Positions 10,777-21,774 are shown, numbered from the stretch's first letter. The stretch: DNA of 64,000 nt from Isoetes taiwanensis (GCA_021234155.1 JAJEKV010000049.1:10328292-10392291); one strand, 5' to 3'. The notes: generated by a model from the letters alone, not told the origin. Numbers and translations are program-made.

Positions 10777-11517
10777 ATGGACCTTATTATACCTGGAAGT
10801 GATTGTGCATCATCTCCAGCCATCAAGAGAATCAGGTTGTCTAAAAAACTATTGATCTTTGATTTCAATGGTGTGCTTGGAAAATTCTACGAGCAAACTA
10901 GTAGGAATGTCATACCAAGGGTGGATCCACCACTAGAACTTTTGTTGCTTTCCAAAACAAAGATGTTGGTATTTAGGAAAGATTTATTCGAGTTTCTTGG
11001 CTGGTGTATAAACCAGTTTGACATTGCAATATGGGCTGATTTTGATGGTACCATCTTGAACCTGATAACTAAAAAAGTTCTTTCCAGAAGATATAAGGAG
11101 TGCATTAATATTCCAGTGGGGTCTAAAGGAACTCACTAGAGCATGCACTAAAGTTAATAAAATCAATATTAACTTCAAGATTCTAGAGAAAGTGTACAAT
11201 CACAAACCTCTTGCGGGATCATATAAAGTGGTCAATACACTCTTGGTTGATGACCATATGTACAAAGGTTACAAAAAATGCCCACACACACTATAGTCAC
11301 TCCTATCACCTTCAATCCCGAGCAAGGTGATCGAGACTATTTTACCAAAGTTTTGAAGCCATGGTTGTTGGGCCTTTCTTCTGGCGATAGTGTTGCTACA
11401 TATGTACAAGATCATCCAATAGAAAATTGGTTGGATGATATCTCTGAAAAAATTTATTGTGGCTATGAAGAAGAAGAACAAGATTTGATTATTACTAGAA
11501 TCTATAAACTATTTTAG
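10777..11517 (+). pseudogene. FCP1/NLI-interacting-factor type HAD phosphatase domain
   Basis: The first part (10777-11139) reads KKLLIFDFNGVLGKFYEQ, then KMLVFRKDLFEFLGWC and FDIAIW. This is the start of a plant FCP1-homology (NIF) domain, with motif I as DFNGVL instead of the usual DxDxT. After one frameshift near 11130 the sequence continues LLVDDHMYKGYKKCPHT near 11245-11290. The open stretch 11278-11517 then gives VLKPWLLGLSSGDSVATYV, the typical domain end. Members dephosphorylate phosphoserine, for example on the RNA polymerase II tail. The second motif I aspartate is replaced (Asn), so activity is doubtful. It lies between the RING-like and Ulp1 modules on the same strand. Confidence 0.6.
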
Positions 11518-11621
11518 ATCTAATTTGTTACAAAACATTGTGTAAGATATTTGAAATCTACTTTGAAATCTAAATGTGTTAAAATGCATTTGTTTCCTTG
11601 GATTGTATTATTTACCTTAAT

Positions 11622-12571
11622 AACAGATTGAGGAAGAGGAGCAGATCCCTAGTAGAATTGCTCGACAACTTTCTACCCATGGTATATTGCGCCGAGTCCA
11701 ACCCAATCACTATAACGAAAGTACGTGACGTAGACATTACGGACAATGAGACACGATGGCTTAATAATAATGATCATTGATCTGCTCATGAGGTAAATTG
11801 TTGTATACCTAGGATTGTACTTTCTGTTGTGATCTCTTTATAGCATGGTGTATTTTGCTTAGAAATGGTGTATTTTGCTTAGAAATGAGTGGCTACATTT
11901 GGATGAGGAACGAAGAAAACAAGTATACATATGTAATGCACTAACATATGGATATATAAAAATGAAAAAAGAACTTGTTATATCCAAATTGTTGCTGGGA
12001 TTGGATATGGACCATTGTGCATGTTTGATTATTCCTATGTGCCATAGGAATCATTGGACTACAGCTGTGATATTGGGTCTTTTAGCCCCTAGCAATTACA
12101 CTTATCCATTATATTGCACTTTGATAGCCTTGGTTGTCAAAGGTATGATTGGACACCTATAAGCGGTAAAGTGGTCAATTTGTGAATTCAAATGTAAACT
12201 TATTTTAATTATGTAGGAATTGACTTTCCTCTCTTATAACAGAGCTAATAGAAGCTTTGGCCAAGCTTTCCCCACGAGCAGCCCAATTCAAAGAGAATTT
12301 GCGGTGGTGCCATCTTAGCCCTCATCCTCTCCAATCAAATGGTTATTCATGTGGATTGTATATTTGTATGTTTGCTAAAATCATCATGGAGGAAGATGCT
12401 GCCATACAGAATTGGTTACACTATTCAAACCGATGTTTTACACCACAGGCTGTGTCTAGTATAAGGGATTACTTGATTATTTGTATATGTAATCAAGTTT
12501 TTAGAGATTATGGACATGACTTGCTTATTGATTTTGAATATATTGTAAACACGAAGTTTGATTTTATGTAG
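11622..12571 (+). pseudogene. Ulp1/SENP-type cysteine protease domain (peptidase C48)
   Basis: The catalytic elements appear in order: His in CHRNHWTTAVI (about 12040-12070), Asp in HFDSLGCQRYDW (about 12110-12150, one frame away), and Gln and Cys in LQSNGYSCGLYICMF (about 12330-12375). The last exon begins near 12241 after a likely acceptor and runs open to the stop at 12571. An upstream exon (about 11622-11800) with WLNNNDH precedes it. Ulp1 proteases cut SUMO or similar tags, and relatives are often carried by plant Mutator- and CACTA-type elements. The triad is complete in pieces, but the Asp segment needs a frame change, so the gene looks broken. It follows the FCP1-like module on the same strand. 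Confidence 0.65.
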
Positions 12572-13260
12572 TAACAAGCCACAAAGAGAATTGGAGTTTT
12601 AGTTTGTGGAGTTTAGAGTTTGGAAGTTTGAGTTTATGTAGTAACAAGCCACAAAGAGAATTAGAGTTTTAGTTTGTGGAGTTTGTGTTTGTGTAGTAAC
12701 AAGTCACAAAAAGAGAGAATTTGAGTTTGAGTTTGTGGAGTTTGAATTTATGTAGTAACAAGCCACAAAGAGAATTGGAGTTTTAGTTTGTGGAGTTTAG
12801 AGTTTGGAAGTTTGAGTTTATGTAGTAACAACCCACAGAGAGAATTGGAGTTTTAGTTTGTGGAGTTTGTGTTTTTGTAGTAACAAGTCACAAAATATAA
12901 AATTGAGTTTTAGTTTGTGGATTTTGTGTTTGTGTAGTAACAAGTCACAAAAAAGAGAGAATTTGAGTTTGAGTTTGTGGAGTTTGAGTTTGTGGAGTTT
13001 GAGTTTATGTAGTAACAAGCCACAAAAGAGAAATGGAGTTTTGAGAAATGGAGTTTTGAGTTTGTGGTTTGTTTGTTTTTTTTCAAAAGATAGAATTTGA
13101 GTTTGAGTTTGTGGAGTTTGAGTTTATGTAGTAACAAGCCACAAAGAGAAATGGAGTTTTGAGAAATGGAGTTTTGAGTTTGTGGTTTGTTTGTTTTTCT
13201 TTTTGACGTTTTGAGTTGTATAGTATAGTTAGTCTGGAGTTTGTTTTTTTTTTTGGAGTT
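12565..13260 (+). repeat. GTAGTAACAAGCCACAAAGAG tandem repeat array
   Basis: About ten irregular copies of a unit containing tatgtagtaacaagccac, agagaattggagtttt and agtttgtggagtttgagttt. It starts right at the end of the Ulp1 frame. Open frames here are repeat artefacts. Confidence 0.9.
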
Positions 13261-13334
13261 GGAGTTCTGGAGTTCATTTTCTTAAGGACACTTTTTTAAG
13301 GACCTCTCTAAGGACTTAGTCTAATGCTGCAAAG

Positions 13335-13520
13335 TCCCTCAGCGGCGGGGGGAAGCGCCCCCACCTCACTCATCCTCACTGCGTTCGAGGGGAAGCCCCA
13401 CCTCACCTCACTCATCCCCATCCGAGGGGAAGCGCCCCACCTCACTCGTCACTCATCGACCTCACTCTCTCGAGGGGGAAGCGCCCCCATCTCACTACTA
13501 CCTCACTCACTCACTCACTT
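13335..13520 (+). repeat. GC-rich GGGGAAGCGCCCCACCTCACTCATC repeat
   Basis: Four or five copies of a short unit with core gaggggaagcgcccc followed by acctcactcat. It is an island of high GC in an AT-rich area. The core gggg...cccc can pair with itself. Confidence 0.85.
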
Positions 13521-13806
13521 TCTTTTTTCTTTTTAGTTGTTGTTTGGGATTTTATGCATGGTACCATTTTGGATGTAGATTATACATACCTTTATACATA
13601 CACAAAAAGCCTCCATGTTCCATGTCTCGTCTCGGATGTATTCGGATGTATTCACCATCATTGTCCTGTAAAAATTCAATTGTCAACACATGTATCATTC
13701 ACAACACCCCCCCACAAGCATATCATTCACAACAGCATATCATTCACAACAACCCTCTAAGACCTCTAAGACACTATACTATACACCCTCGAGGTTACAC
13801 CCTCTA

Positions 13807-13957
13807 GGAGGCCACCCTAGAGGTTAGATCATGTGAGCCATCATAGTGGGATATCCACTCCGACTTTTATTGGGACCTATCTGGAGGCCACCCTAGAGGT
13901 TAGATCATGTGAGCCATCATAGTGGGATATCCACTCCGACTTTTATTGGGACCTATC
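13807..13957 (+). repeat. 76-bp perfect tandem duplication
   Basis: 13807-13882 (ggaggccaccctagaggtta and on) is repeated directly at 13883-13957 with no visible difference, so the duplication is recent. Confidence 0.9.
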
Positions 13958-14456
13958 TCGGCCTCTGCCTTCCGTAAATCTCCGTACGGAAATTTCCGTT
14001 TAAAGAGAACCCTCGAATTATATCCGATTCGAGGTCGTTAGATCTCAGACCAATGTGGCTCGACTAATTGTAGGGCATCCCCTACGCGCACCACAGGTCC
14101 ATCCCCCTTGGATGTCTCCAAAGGTTCGTCAACAAGGCCCAATCACATGATACTTAATCACTTCTAGGTGCATCTTATATACACATGCTACTTTTGCTTC
14201 TTTGGCATGTGGGATATTGGTGTGGGATATTAGGTTTAGGGTTTTTGTATTGGACTACTCTACCATGTAAGACATAGATCCAAAATTATCAAAATTCAAA
14301 CTTAACATCCTTGGATTTGAACCTAACACCTATTCATTCAATATCTATCAAATGAATAAACCAACACACCTTTTAAACATATGTTAGTTATGAATGAAAC
14401 ATTAATGACATAAAGTCTAAACAATAACATTATCATACAAGCCTGAGAAAACACAA

Positions 14457-14725
14457 GTAGAAGAATACAAGATATATCAACTCATCATCATCATCATTAT
14501 CTATTAAAACATCAATACATGAAAATCATCATCCACGACAACCCGGATGGCTTTGATCCGTTCATCATCATCATCCGCTCACAACAACAAGTGTTCACTC
14601 ACTATCACCATCACCATCACCATCGGCATCACCATCGGCATCACCATCACCATCGGCATCACCATCACCATCACCATCACCATCACCATCACCATCACCA
14701 TCACCATCACCATCATCATCATCAT
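14457..14725 (+). repeat. CATCAC/ATC microsatellite
   Basis: The (catcac)n tract at about 14601-14715 has a few cggcat interruptions and is flanked by atcatcatc. The His-rich open frames over it are microsatellite read-through, not genes. Confidence 0.95.
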
Positions 14726-14750
14726 CCGACAACCACGGTGGTAAGTTGGC

Positions 14751-16050
14751 TCACACGATCTGTTCTTCATCCTTAGGATCTAGAAGGTGAAATCTGGGAT
14801 GTCCTTTGATAGCATAATTTCCTTTCATTAGTGGAATTCTAACACCACATACTTGTGTAGAGTAAACCTTTGCGACTCCTTCTTGAGAACATAATTCATA
14901 ACCTCTCTTTGAATTTGGAATTTTTTTTTTTTTGAAGTAAGTTCCTTCTAATATACTTTCACCTTTTAAGAACCACGTTCCATTATCTTTGAAGTCTTTT
15001 TCCACTACATACTTCTCCTTTGTACATGCAAGCAACCAAAGTCATCCCCTTCGGGTTGTTTTTGGTCTTGCCCTTTAAAAGTAATCTCCACATCGACCCG
15101 GTCAGCAATATTAACACACGAATATAAGGGCCTTTGTGACTTTCTAACCTCAATTGCATCACAAGTAGATGAAGAAGCGGGTTCAATTTCCACCGATTCC
15201 CACTTATTCACATATCGCCGATATTCTGGCATCTATCCCAATGTTCATCTAAACAAAAACTACAAAAGCATGAGAATCTTGAACTTTGTAATTGAGTTGT
15301 TGATCCCAAAATTTGAATCTTGGCGTACACTATGAATTTTTTTTGTATCCTTCACCGTATGTGCTCCCCATTCCTTCGCCTATCGACTTCTCCTGCTTTA
15401 ACTTCCCAAAAAAATCTTTTAATATCTTTCTTTTTTGTTTTTGGTTCCTCTTTAGAAGAAACTGTACCAGAAAATAACTCCTTGGCAGCCTCCACAATAT
15501 CATGTGCATTCTCTATCTTAGTATCAGGATATAGGAGTTGGACCATTCTGATCCATCTCTTTAATTCAGCAGCCTTGCCATCATGTTCTCCCTTTCCGTG
15601 GTTTGAACCAAAGTGTTTCAAAACTTTCTTAGGCTCTCCACGTTTATCCACACCTCCATGTTCATAGTCGATGTACTCCCATTTCACAACCTCCTCACTC
15701 TCTAATTCCTTGGGGCAGATTTCAAACTTCTTTATCCCACACTCACTACAAGTACCGTCAAGACAATCCTTACTATAGAATTCATCAATCTCACCCTTCT
15801 GGCAAACAATACATTTCCAAAGATCACTGATGTCTGTAAAAATCTTGCACTCACAAGTACATGACTTTGAGTGCTTCTTCCTGAATTTAGTTAAACCATC
15901 CAGCAGCATTTGTAACCTGACATGATGTATGCAACAACAAGTGTTATACTCTGCTAGCTTCACTACAAACCACTTCAAAATTTTGAAAAAGTTGAAGCTC
16001 CAACTTTGACATTTGGATGTTTTGCTTTGAAAGCTTTATAGAGTTGCATC
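14751..16050 (-). pseudogene. Transposase-like protein (Cys-rich, FGSNHGKGEHDGKAAELKR family), 3' part
   Basis: The long open piece 15352-15978 reads NTCCCIHHVRLQMLLDGL (Cys/His start), CTCECKIF, KCIVCQKGEI, then LKHFGSNHGKGEHDG and KAAELKRWIRMVQLLYP. Farther on, RFFWEVKAGEVDRR is followed, after frame changes, by SRFSCFCSFC near 15270 and RYVNKW near 15220. Open pieces at 15005-15232 and 14751-15035 complete the C terminus. I recall the sequence order (Cys/His box, SHGKGxxDGxGxxxKR-like box, DLSCFCxxC box) from uncharacterised transposon proteins of plants and invertebrates. Several frameshifts separate the pieces. It faces the RING/FCP1/Ulp1 block, and the two are probably the two genes of one element. 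Confidence 0.55.
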
Positions 16051-16490
16051 TAAGAACAAAACAATAGTTGATTATCAATCTCAAACCCCAAACCGCAAAA
16101 CATGAACCTCAAACTATAATAATGAAATTCCAAACCACAAAATAAAACAATATCCATTAGAAACCTTAAAATCACAATCTAACCTAAAACCACAATCCAT
16201 CAAACCATAATCTAGACCCACAATATAATCCACAACCACAATCACAAGAAAATTGAAACCAAAAACCACATTCCAATCCAAAACCACAATCTAATCAAAA
16301 CCATAATCTAGAACCACAATGTAATCTACAACCACAACCAAGTTTAAACCACAATGCAACGAATCACAATATGACTTGAACCACAGTTTAATCTAACCAC
16401 AATGTAATCCAAAACCACAATCTATTCCAACCATAATGCAATCTATCTTGGATCTAAAACTATAATATACTATCTACAATACACAATCTA
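16040..16490 (+). repeat. A/C-rich AACCACAATCTAATCC repeat tract
   Basis: About 450 bp of aaaccacaatctaacc, aaccataatctag and similar units, with almost no G on the plus strand. In reverse complement it resembles the G/T-rich tract at 8280-8860. It lies inside an intron or spacer of the minus-strand transposase-like gene. Confidence 0.8.
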
Positions 16491-16570
16491 TAATGCATAT
16501 AGAGGATCCGGAGAAAACCGTGATCAAATCAAGCTTGAAAGAGTAGATAGATAATAGAGTAGTAACTAAC

Positions 16571-16684
16571 TTGGCTTTGCTCTAAGTAATGTGTAGCATG
16601 CTCTTCTCTGATATTTCTTTCAAGTCTCCTAGATTTCACATCCTTTGTGTTTGGAGAGACCCTAGTATTAGAAATCCAAAAATC
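16571..16684 (-). pseudogene. Upstream exon of the transposase-like gene
   Basis: Minus strand, acceptor ttgtacag before 16684 and donor GTTAGT at 16570. The 114-nt frame reads FWISNTRVSPNTKDVKSRR and LERNIREEHATHYLEQSQ with no stop. It lies upstream of, and on the same strand as, the 14751-16050 fragments. Its assignment to that gene rests on position and orientation. Confidence 0.4.
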
Positions 16685-17099
16685 CTGTACAAGAGCAATG
16701 ATGAGAATCGAAAATGGAATCACATCTTCTTCCCCTTCTATAGTACACCCATTTTCACGAATTGCAATTTATCTCAAATTTGTCTCTCTTTTGCGTGATC
16801 AAATTTCTTGGATGAACATCAAGAACTTTTCCCATTTTTCCTGTAGTTTGCTTTTACGTTTCATTGCCTATTGCCATTGCTAAACAAGATTTTTAGCGAC
16901 CATACAATCTAGACTAGTTGATTGCTTCATGATATGGATTGAATCTACGATATTATCTATTATGGTTGTTTTTTGCTTCCAGATTCTTCAAGAGATCCCC
17001 AACTATCTCTTCCATAGCTTTATGTTCTCGTACATCAATCAATATTTCTCGTTTAATCACGGAGATTCATTGTTTTTGTTTGCCTCAAGAATGAATTGA

Positions 17100-17560
17100 C
17101 GGTGTTTAACACTACTCTCCTTTTGTTGCACCACTTTTATCCAACCCATCTTGACCTCCAATCTTCACCAATGCCTCATTAGCTTCTTTTTGTCTTTTTT
17201 CTCTGTCTTTGTTTCTTGGGGCGTTCTTGCTCTTATATCTCTCTTTTTCTCTTCTTGATATTCTTTATAGTATTGTCCACAATACTAGGATCATAACCCG
17301 ATTGATATATCATCTGCATTCTCAAGATTGACACTAGAAATAGTTGCATGTTCTAAACCACAATCTAAAACTTCCCAGTTGAATTTCTTTCAACAATGAT
17401 CTCAAACTCACTCTAACAAATGGATCTTCATTCGGATGTTACGGATTTCTTCATCCGCCATATCTAAGAATACATCTTTCTCCTCCATTTTTTGAAATGT
17501 GCTTCCACCTTTGTTGACTTACCAAAATAATCTTGAGCAAAAGAATGAGGAACAAACTCC
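17100..17560 (-). other. Possible further 5' coding pieces of the transposase-like gene
   Basis: Minus-strand reading gives short coding-like pieces in different frames: KKDVFLDMADEEIRNIRMK near 17480-17430 and EYQEEKKRDIRARTPQET near 17260-17200. Stops interrupt them. I cannot define exon borders or a start codon. Confidence 0.25.
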
Positions 17561-17599
17561 CTCTACGTTTCCACCGTTTGAGCATTTGAAAAAATTCCC

Positions 17600-18870
17600 T
17601 CCAGCATTAATGAAGTGGTTGGTTATTATTAGAATTACTCATCGGTTACTAGAAAAGGCATCAACGTAATCAATGTTATACAAATTCTCAAACCACAAAT
17701 GCATTTCTTAAACCACAAATACAAGCTATACTTTTAAGCTATTTGGGGGGGGGACATGGGGGACACCAAAACTGATCCACTATAGCGTGAATCCACCCCG
17801 AATCTCGTTTAAAACTCATTTTTCCTTCCCAAAAATGTCATAACCGCCCTTGCTTCAATCAAATCGACCTTTTAAGAGCAATTTCGACTCCATTCTAACA
17901 CCCCACGGCTCAAATTGTAAGCACCCCTATTTCTGGATCAAAGCTGGTCTGCACAGGTTCGTTTCTCCAAAGACTTTATCACTGAGCTCTTATGGAGATT
18001 GATTAAGCTTTGAATAGCAAATCTGGCTTTATTAACTCCTTTCAGATATCCTCTTCAATTGCTCAAAGATATACGTGCCTTTAATCAAAGCGATAACACA
18101 TTTTTTTGCAGGTCCAAGTATAGCCCTTATCAGGCCTTATGAAAAGCATGCATAGACTGATATCATATGCAACCTCGGATGAAACAACAATAAAAACCCC
18201 GCATGAAAGAACAATTGATGCAATTGTTGACGTGATCTCAAGCTCCTTCTACAAAGCCTCTTGAAAAATCTTTTTCCAAGGAGGCAAAACACTTATGTGC
18301 TCTCTACTCTGCATGCATGCCAAACATGTGTACATACGTACGTAAATATATATACTGGCCCAATACATATACTGGCCCATTAAGTGGTTAGGATCGTTAC
18401 AACAAACTCACAACAAAGACAATGTGAGATTCAAATCAACTACACAATATAACTTCAATTAGGGCACCGTCTTTCATTTTTTACAAGATGGTGCTAGGTC
18501 GAAATGAGGTAAACTTTTTGCCTATCAATAGAGGTTATTGTACCTAATGTTACTGTGCCCCAATCATCTAGACACTCACGTAGACAACCTCATTCATTCT
18601 TGGTTGTCGAAAAAAGCAAAAATTCTTTTTGAAAACACATTTTCTAGTCAATGGAAGACAAGATGAAGATTAATGCACTTTAAACATCACAAAGGACATT
18701 ATTTTAGAAATTGATGCTTGCCAGGGCTATGAATAAGATTCAATTAGGGTAGTGTTGAGGAAACTTTTAGAGCCTCCACTTTGACAACATAAAATTAAAT
18801 TGTCCTTATAGAAAAATACATTAAAATCTTTTGAAAAATTTCTTGCCATGCACTAAAGGGCCGTTCACAT
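17600..18870. other. Intergenic, no gene seen
   Basis: AT-rich, with no open frame of note on either strand. A run of nine G at about 17745-17753 may be the outer limit of the convergent element, but no matching end was found on the left. Confidence 0.4.
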
Positions 18871-18956
18871 GATAATCTTTTGGGTCAGCAAATGTAAGCT
18901 GTTGATTTCGTCGATAATCTTTTGGGTCAGCAAATGTAAAAGCTGTTGATTTCGTC
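18871..18956 (+). repeat. Short tandem duplication (42/44 bp)
   Basis: gataatcttttgggtcagca and on to gttgatttcgtc occurs at 18871-18912 and again at 18913-18956. The second copy has two extra A residues. Confidence 0.9.
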
Positions 18957-19839
18957 TCGGGACAGCTGAACTCTCATAACGGGGTTGAATTTCTTTTCGC
19001 TCAATCCAAGTTCAGCAAGGACTTCGCCGTCCTGTGGCAACTTGTGCATGTGAACCCAGCATAAGAGCCCAGCCCCATTAAGGGGCAGATTCCACTATCG
19101 GCAACGGAACTTGGGAGCAAAATCTTAACTGCGGCTTCCTTCTGTGACCTAAGATAGGCGATGATTCCACTCACGGCAGCGGCAATTCCTTCAAGAATTT
19201 AAAAAAATCAAACTTGGCGAAAGTCTACGGCATCTGCTCTCTACTTGGCAGAAATCCAGCCCACGGCAATTATCATAATCTCAAAGTAATGGCAGTGCTC
19301 CCTTGATAGTTAACCGAGTGTTTTGCAATTAGAGGTGAGAGTGTTCAGTTTTGAGAGCAGCATTTTGCGAACTGCTAACTGCGGTAGTGGAATCATCATC
19401 CAAGCTTCAAATCTGAGATGCCATCAAAGGATTGGTGTTCGACACACGACCATAACTGTGCCAGTGGAATCTCAGCCTAAGTTGCAAAACGAAGTTGCCT
19501 TTGCCATGTGGCAAACTAGTTTCAAAATTGAGTTCTTTCTTACGTGGACTCACATGACAGTCTGACAGTGACAGTTTCTTTTTTCCCTTGCTGCTTTCAG
19601 CGATGGGGCTATTTTCAGCAATTTGCTTTCCTCCCCGCAATGCGCCGTGGACCGCATGACAGCTGAAGCTATTGAACAGGGCTAAGGTTTTAGTTTTCAG
19701 CACTGCTTCAGCCAGTTTTCAGCTGGCACAGCGATATTTCTCCATGTGGGTCGCCCATTAATTTCCCATTTACGATGACATGGTCGAGGCACCTCTCCTT
19801 TCTTCCAGATTTAATACTGAACATTAATAAATTAAGCAC

Positions 19840-19995
19840 CTGGTCTCGATGACTCTCCAGGACTTTGAGAACACGAGGCATTTCAGATGCATAAGGCTTC
19901 ACAAAGATTTCATCATTCAAGTAGACTTCTCTTAAACCAATTTCCCAACCTACTGGAGCTCTTCCAGTAACCCCTCCTAATGCTCTGCTTAAAAC
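19840..19995 (-). pseudogene. Gamma-glutamyl-peptidase-like exon 2 (displaced)
   Basis: A 156-nt open exon on the minus strand, with acceptor gctaagcag before 19995 and donor GTGCTTAATT at 19839. It reads VLSRALGGVTGRAPVGWEIG and later VLKVLESHRDQ. In plant gamma-glutamyl peptidases (class I glutamine amidotransferase fold, about 250 residues) this follows directly after the nucleophile segment GICFGHQ, which is exon 1 here at 21446-21772. The exon is on the same strand as exon 1 and 1.45 kb downstream of it. Exons 3 and 4 lie between the two on the opposite strand. No stop or frameshift is seen. Confidence 0.7.
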
Positions 19996-20246
19996 CTGCT
20001 TAGCACGTCACAGAAAACCTGCAACTGAGAAATAAGAACGCCTTCTAAACATATAAATAGAGCACATACGCCCAGTTATAGTAACAAGCATGACAAATTC
20101 TTTGCAATGCATGCTTATTTACATTTGCATGTCTGATTGATGAGATGATGTTGCAATATTCTTTGCAATACGTGCTTATACACATATCCATCATACCTCT
20201 GTATAGACTGAAATTTTGATTCTTAAGATTTACAACTTTATCTCAG

Positions 20247-20414
20247 GTTCTGATATTGCCTCCTGGAGGAGACCTACTTGGCTCATCCCAGAGAACTCCT
20301 ATTGAGCTATTCGCTGTAGGGAATCATGTGCTTGGCATTCAAGGTCATCCTGACTTTAACAATGATGTTATATTGCACATTGTCGATAATCTTCTAGTTG
20401 CTGGAGCGCTTACG
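20247..20414 (+). pseudogene. Gamma-glutamyl-peptidase-like exon 3 (inverted)
   Basis: A 168-nt open exon on the plus strand, with acceptor tttatctcag before it and donor GTAACT after 20414. It reads VLILPPGGDLLGSSQRT and then GNHVLGIQGHPDFNNDVI. The GHPD box supplies the catalytic His. The usual neighbouring residue is Glu (GHPE), here Asp. In phase 0 it would continue exon 2 exactly, but it lies on the opposite strand from exons 1 and 2. Confidence 0.7.
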
Positions 20415-20673
20415 GTAACTTGTCATCCTGGAGCCTATACTAATATTCTTGTTAGACTTTTATACCTGTTCTAAGTTATTTCAAGCTTATTTTAGTGTTT
20501 TATTTGGGGTTGGATTACGTGCTTAATTTGTCAATTGTTTCTGCTGTGTAGAAGTTTGATCCTCTAATTTTGAGATTTCATTTCCTTTCTTGTATTGTCT
20601 TGTTGCCTGTTTTTTTTTTTTGTCATTCTCTAAGCTGTTTTAAGTGGCATTTAATGGTGGTCAAATTCTGCAG

Positions 20674-20769
20674 GAACAAGAGGCAAAGGCAACCGAACTC
20701 ACACTGAAGTCTGCAAAGGATGATAAGGAGATCATCCAGCGGCTTTGCAAGGCATTTTTAAAAATGTAA
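20674..20769 (+). pseudogene. Gamma-glutamyl-peptidase-like exon 4 with stop (inverted)
   Basis: Plus strand, acceptor ttctgcag before 20674 and stop TAA at 20767-20769. It reads EQEAKATELTLKSAKDDKE and ends CKAFLKM. It follows exon 3 at a normal intron distance (259 nt), so exons 3 and 4 have stayed together. Four open exons sum to 747 nt (248 residues), the normal family length. Confidence 0.65.
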
Positions 20770-20970
20770 ACTTATTCACCTATAAGTAATATCCAATTCA
20801 AGGTACAAAGGATTGGGACTCTGGACACTGTTGGATTGGATATCAAATGATCTTATGTGTATGTAGTCCCTAATGCAATGTTGGAAGCAGTGTTGGGGAA
20901 ACTTTTATTCGCCTATAGAAAAATCTCCTGATGTTTCGGGTTGAGAGATAATTGTCAGTTTAGGGCGCAT

Positions 20971-21096
20971 CCCTGTTATCTTCTTATCTCAATTTTATGG
21001 TTTTGCCATGTCACCTAAACCAAAAGTGGAATACCCTGTTATCTTCTTATCTCAATTTTATGGTTTTGCCATGTCACCTAAACCAAAAGTGGAATA
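20971..21096 (+). repeat. 63-bp perfect tandem duplication
   Basis: 20971-21033 is repeated without change at 21034-21096 (ccctgttatcttcttatctc and on). It lies just 3' of the inverted exon 4, near where a rearrangement breakpoint must be. Confidence 0.9.
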
Positions 21097-21445
21097 CGGC
21101 ACCATTCCCATAACAGATCAGGGAAAATTTAAACTCGAAGGCAAGAAAAGAGGGCAGGAACACGAATCATTATCAATACCATAGCTAGAAGACAAAGAAA
21201 TTTTGAACTACAGGATGAACCAAGTTGCCAAATGAGGAATTCAGAAGTCCTGGTCTGAATCTGATTGATGGGGATGATGTTGCAAATTGCTATTGGTGGA
21301 CTGCTTTTGTCTAATCTGATAATTTAAGATAGATGCAAATAGAACTTTTCATCAATGCAGGCCATAGGAATACAACATCACCACAGCATAGGAAAGCTGA
21401 ATATAGAACCAGGAAAACATAAACTAAATCTCAACGAGCTGGTAC

Positions 21446-21772
21446 CTGATGTCCAAAACAAATCCCAAGAATTTTTTTCTGGTCTCTATGTAAACGCTGC
21501 AACATATTGCAAAGCTTCAGAATCCACTCAGCATCACCATGAGCATCGTGTTTACTTCCACTTATAACAAAACCTTTGTAATTTTCCAAAGCTGATTCCT
21601 GAGGAAAAATTCCATCAACCACTGCATACATGTCCCATGTCTCGCCCGGGTCACTAAGAAGCTGTTTCAACATGATGCCATATCCGCCATAAGTTTTTTC
21701 TATATACTCTGGTGCATGACCGGCTATCAAAACAGCAAATCTATCATTCTGTTGATGCTCAGAAACAGACAT
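21446..21772 (-). pseudogene. Gamma-glutamyl-peptidase-like exon 1 with start and catalytic Cys
   Basis: Minus strand, 109 codons from the ATG at 21772 to a donor (CAG then GTACCA at 21445). It begins MSVSEHQQNDRFAVLIAG and shows the class I amidotransferase pattern GGYGIMLKQLL, FVISGSKHDAHGD and the nucleophile elbow GICFGHQ. Plant relatives cleave gamma-glutamyl bonds of glutathione conjugates in the cytosol. The exon is intact, but its downstream exons are scrambled (exon 2 at 19840-19995 on the same strand, exons 3-4 inverted between them). The locus as assembled cannot give the full protein by normal splicing. Confidence 0.75.
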
Positions 21773-21774
21773 GA

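Noticed and set aside
14519-14776. His-rich and Ile/Thr-rich open frames
   Set aside because: They are read-through of the catcac microsatellite; every frame is open because the repeat has no stop.
6980-17800. Similar gggtggattca words near 6995 and (inverted) 17795 as outer ends of the convergent element
   Set aside because: The match is short and imperfect and lies beyond other unexplained DNA, so it is not enough to call terminal repeats.
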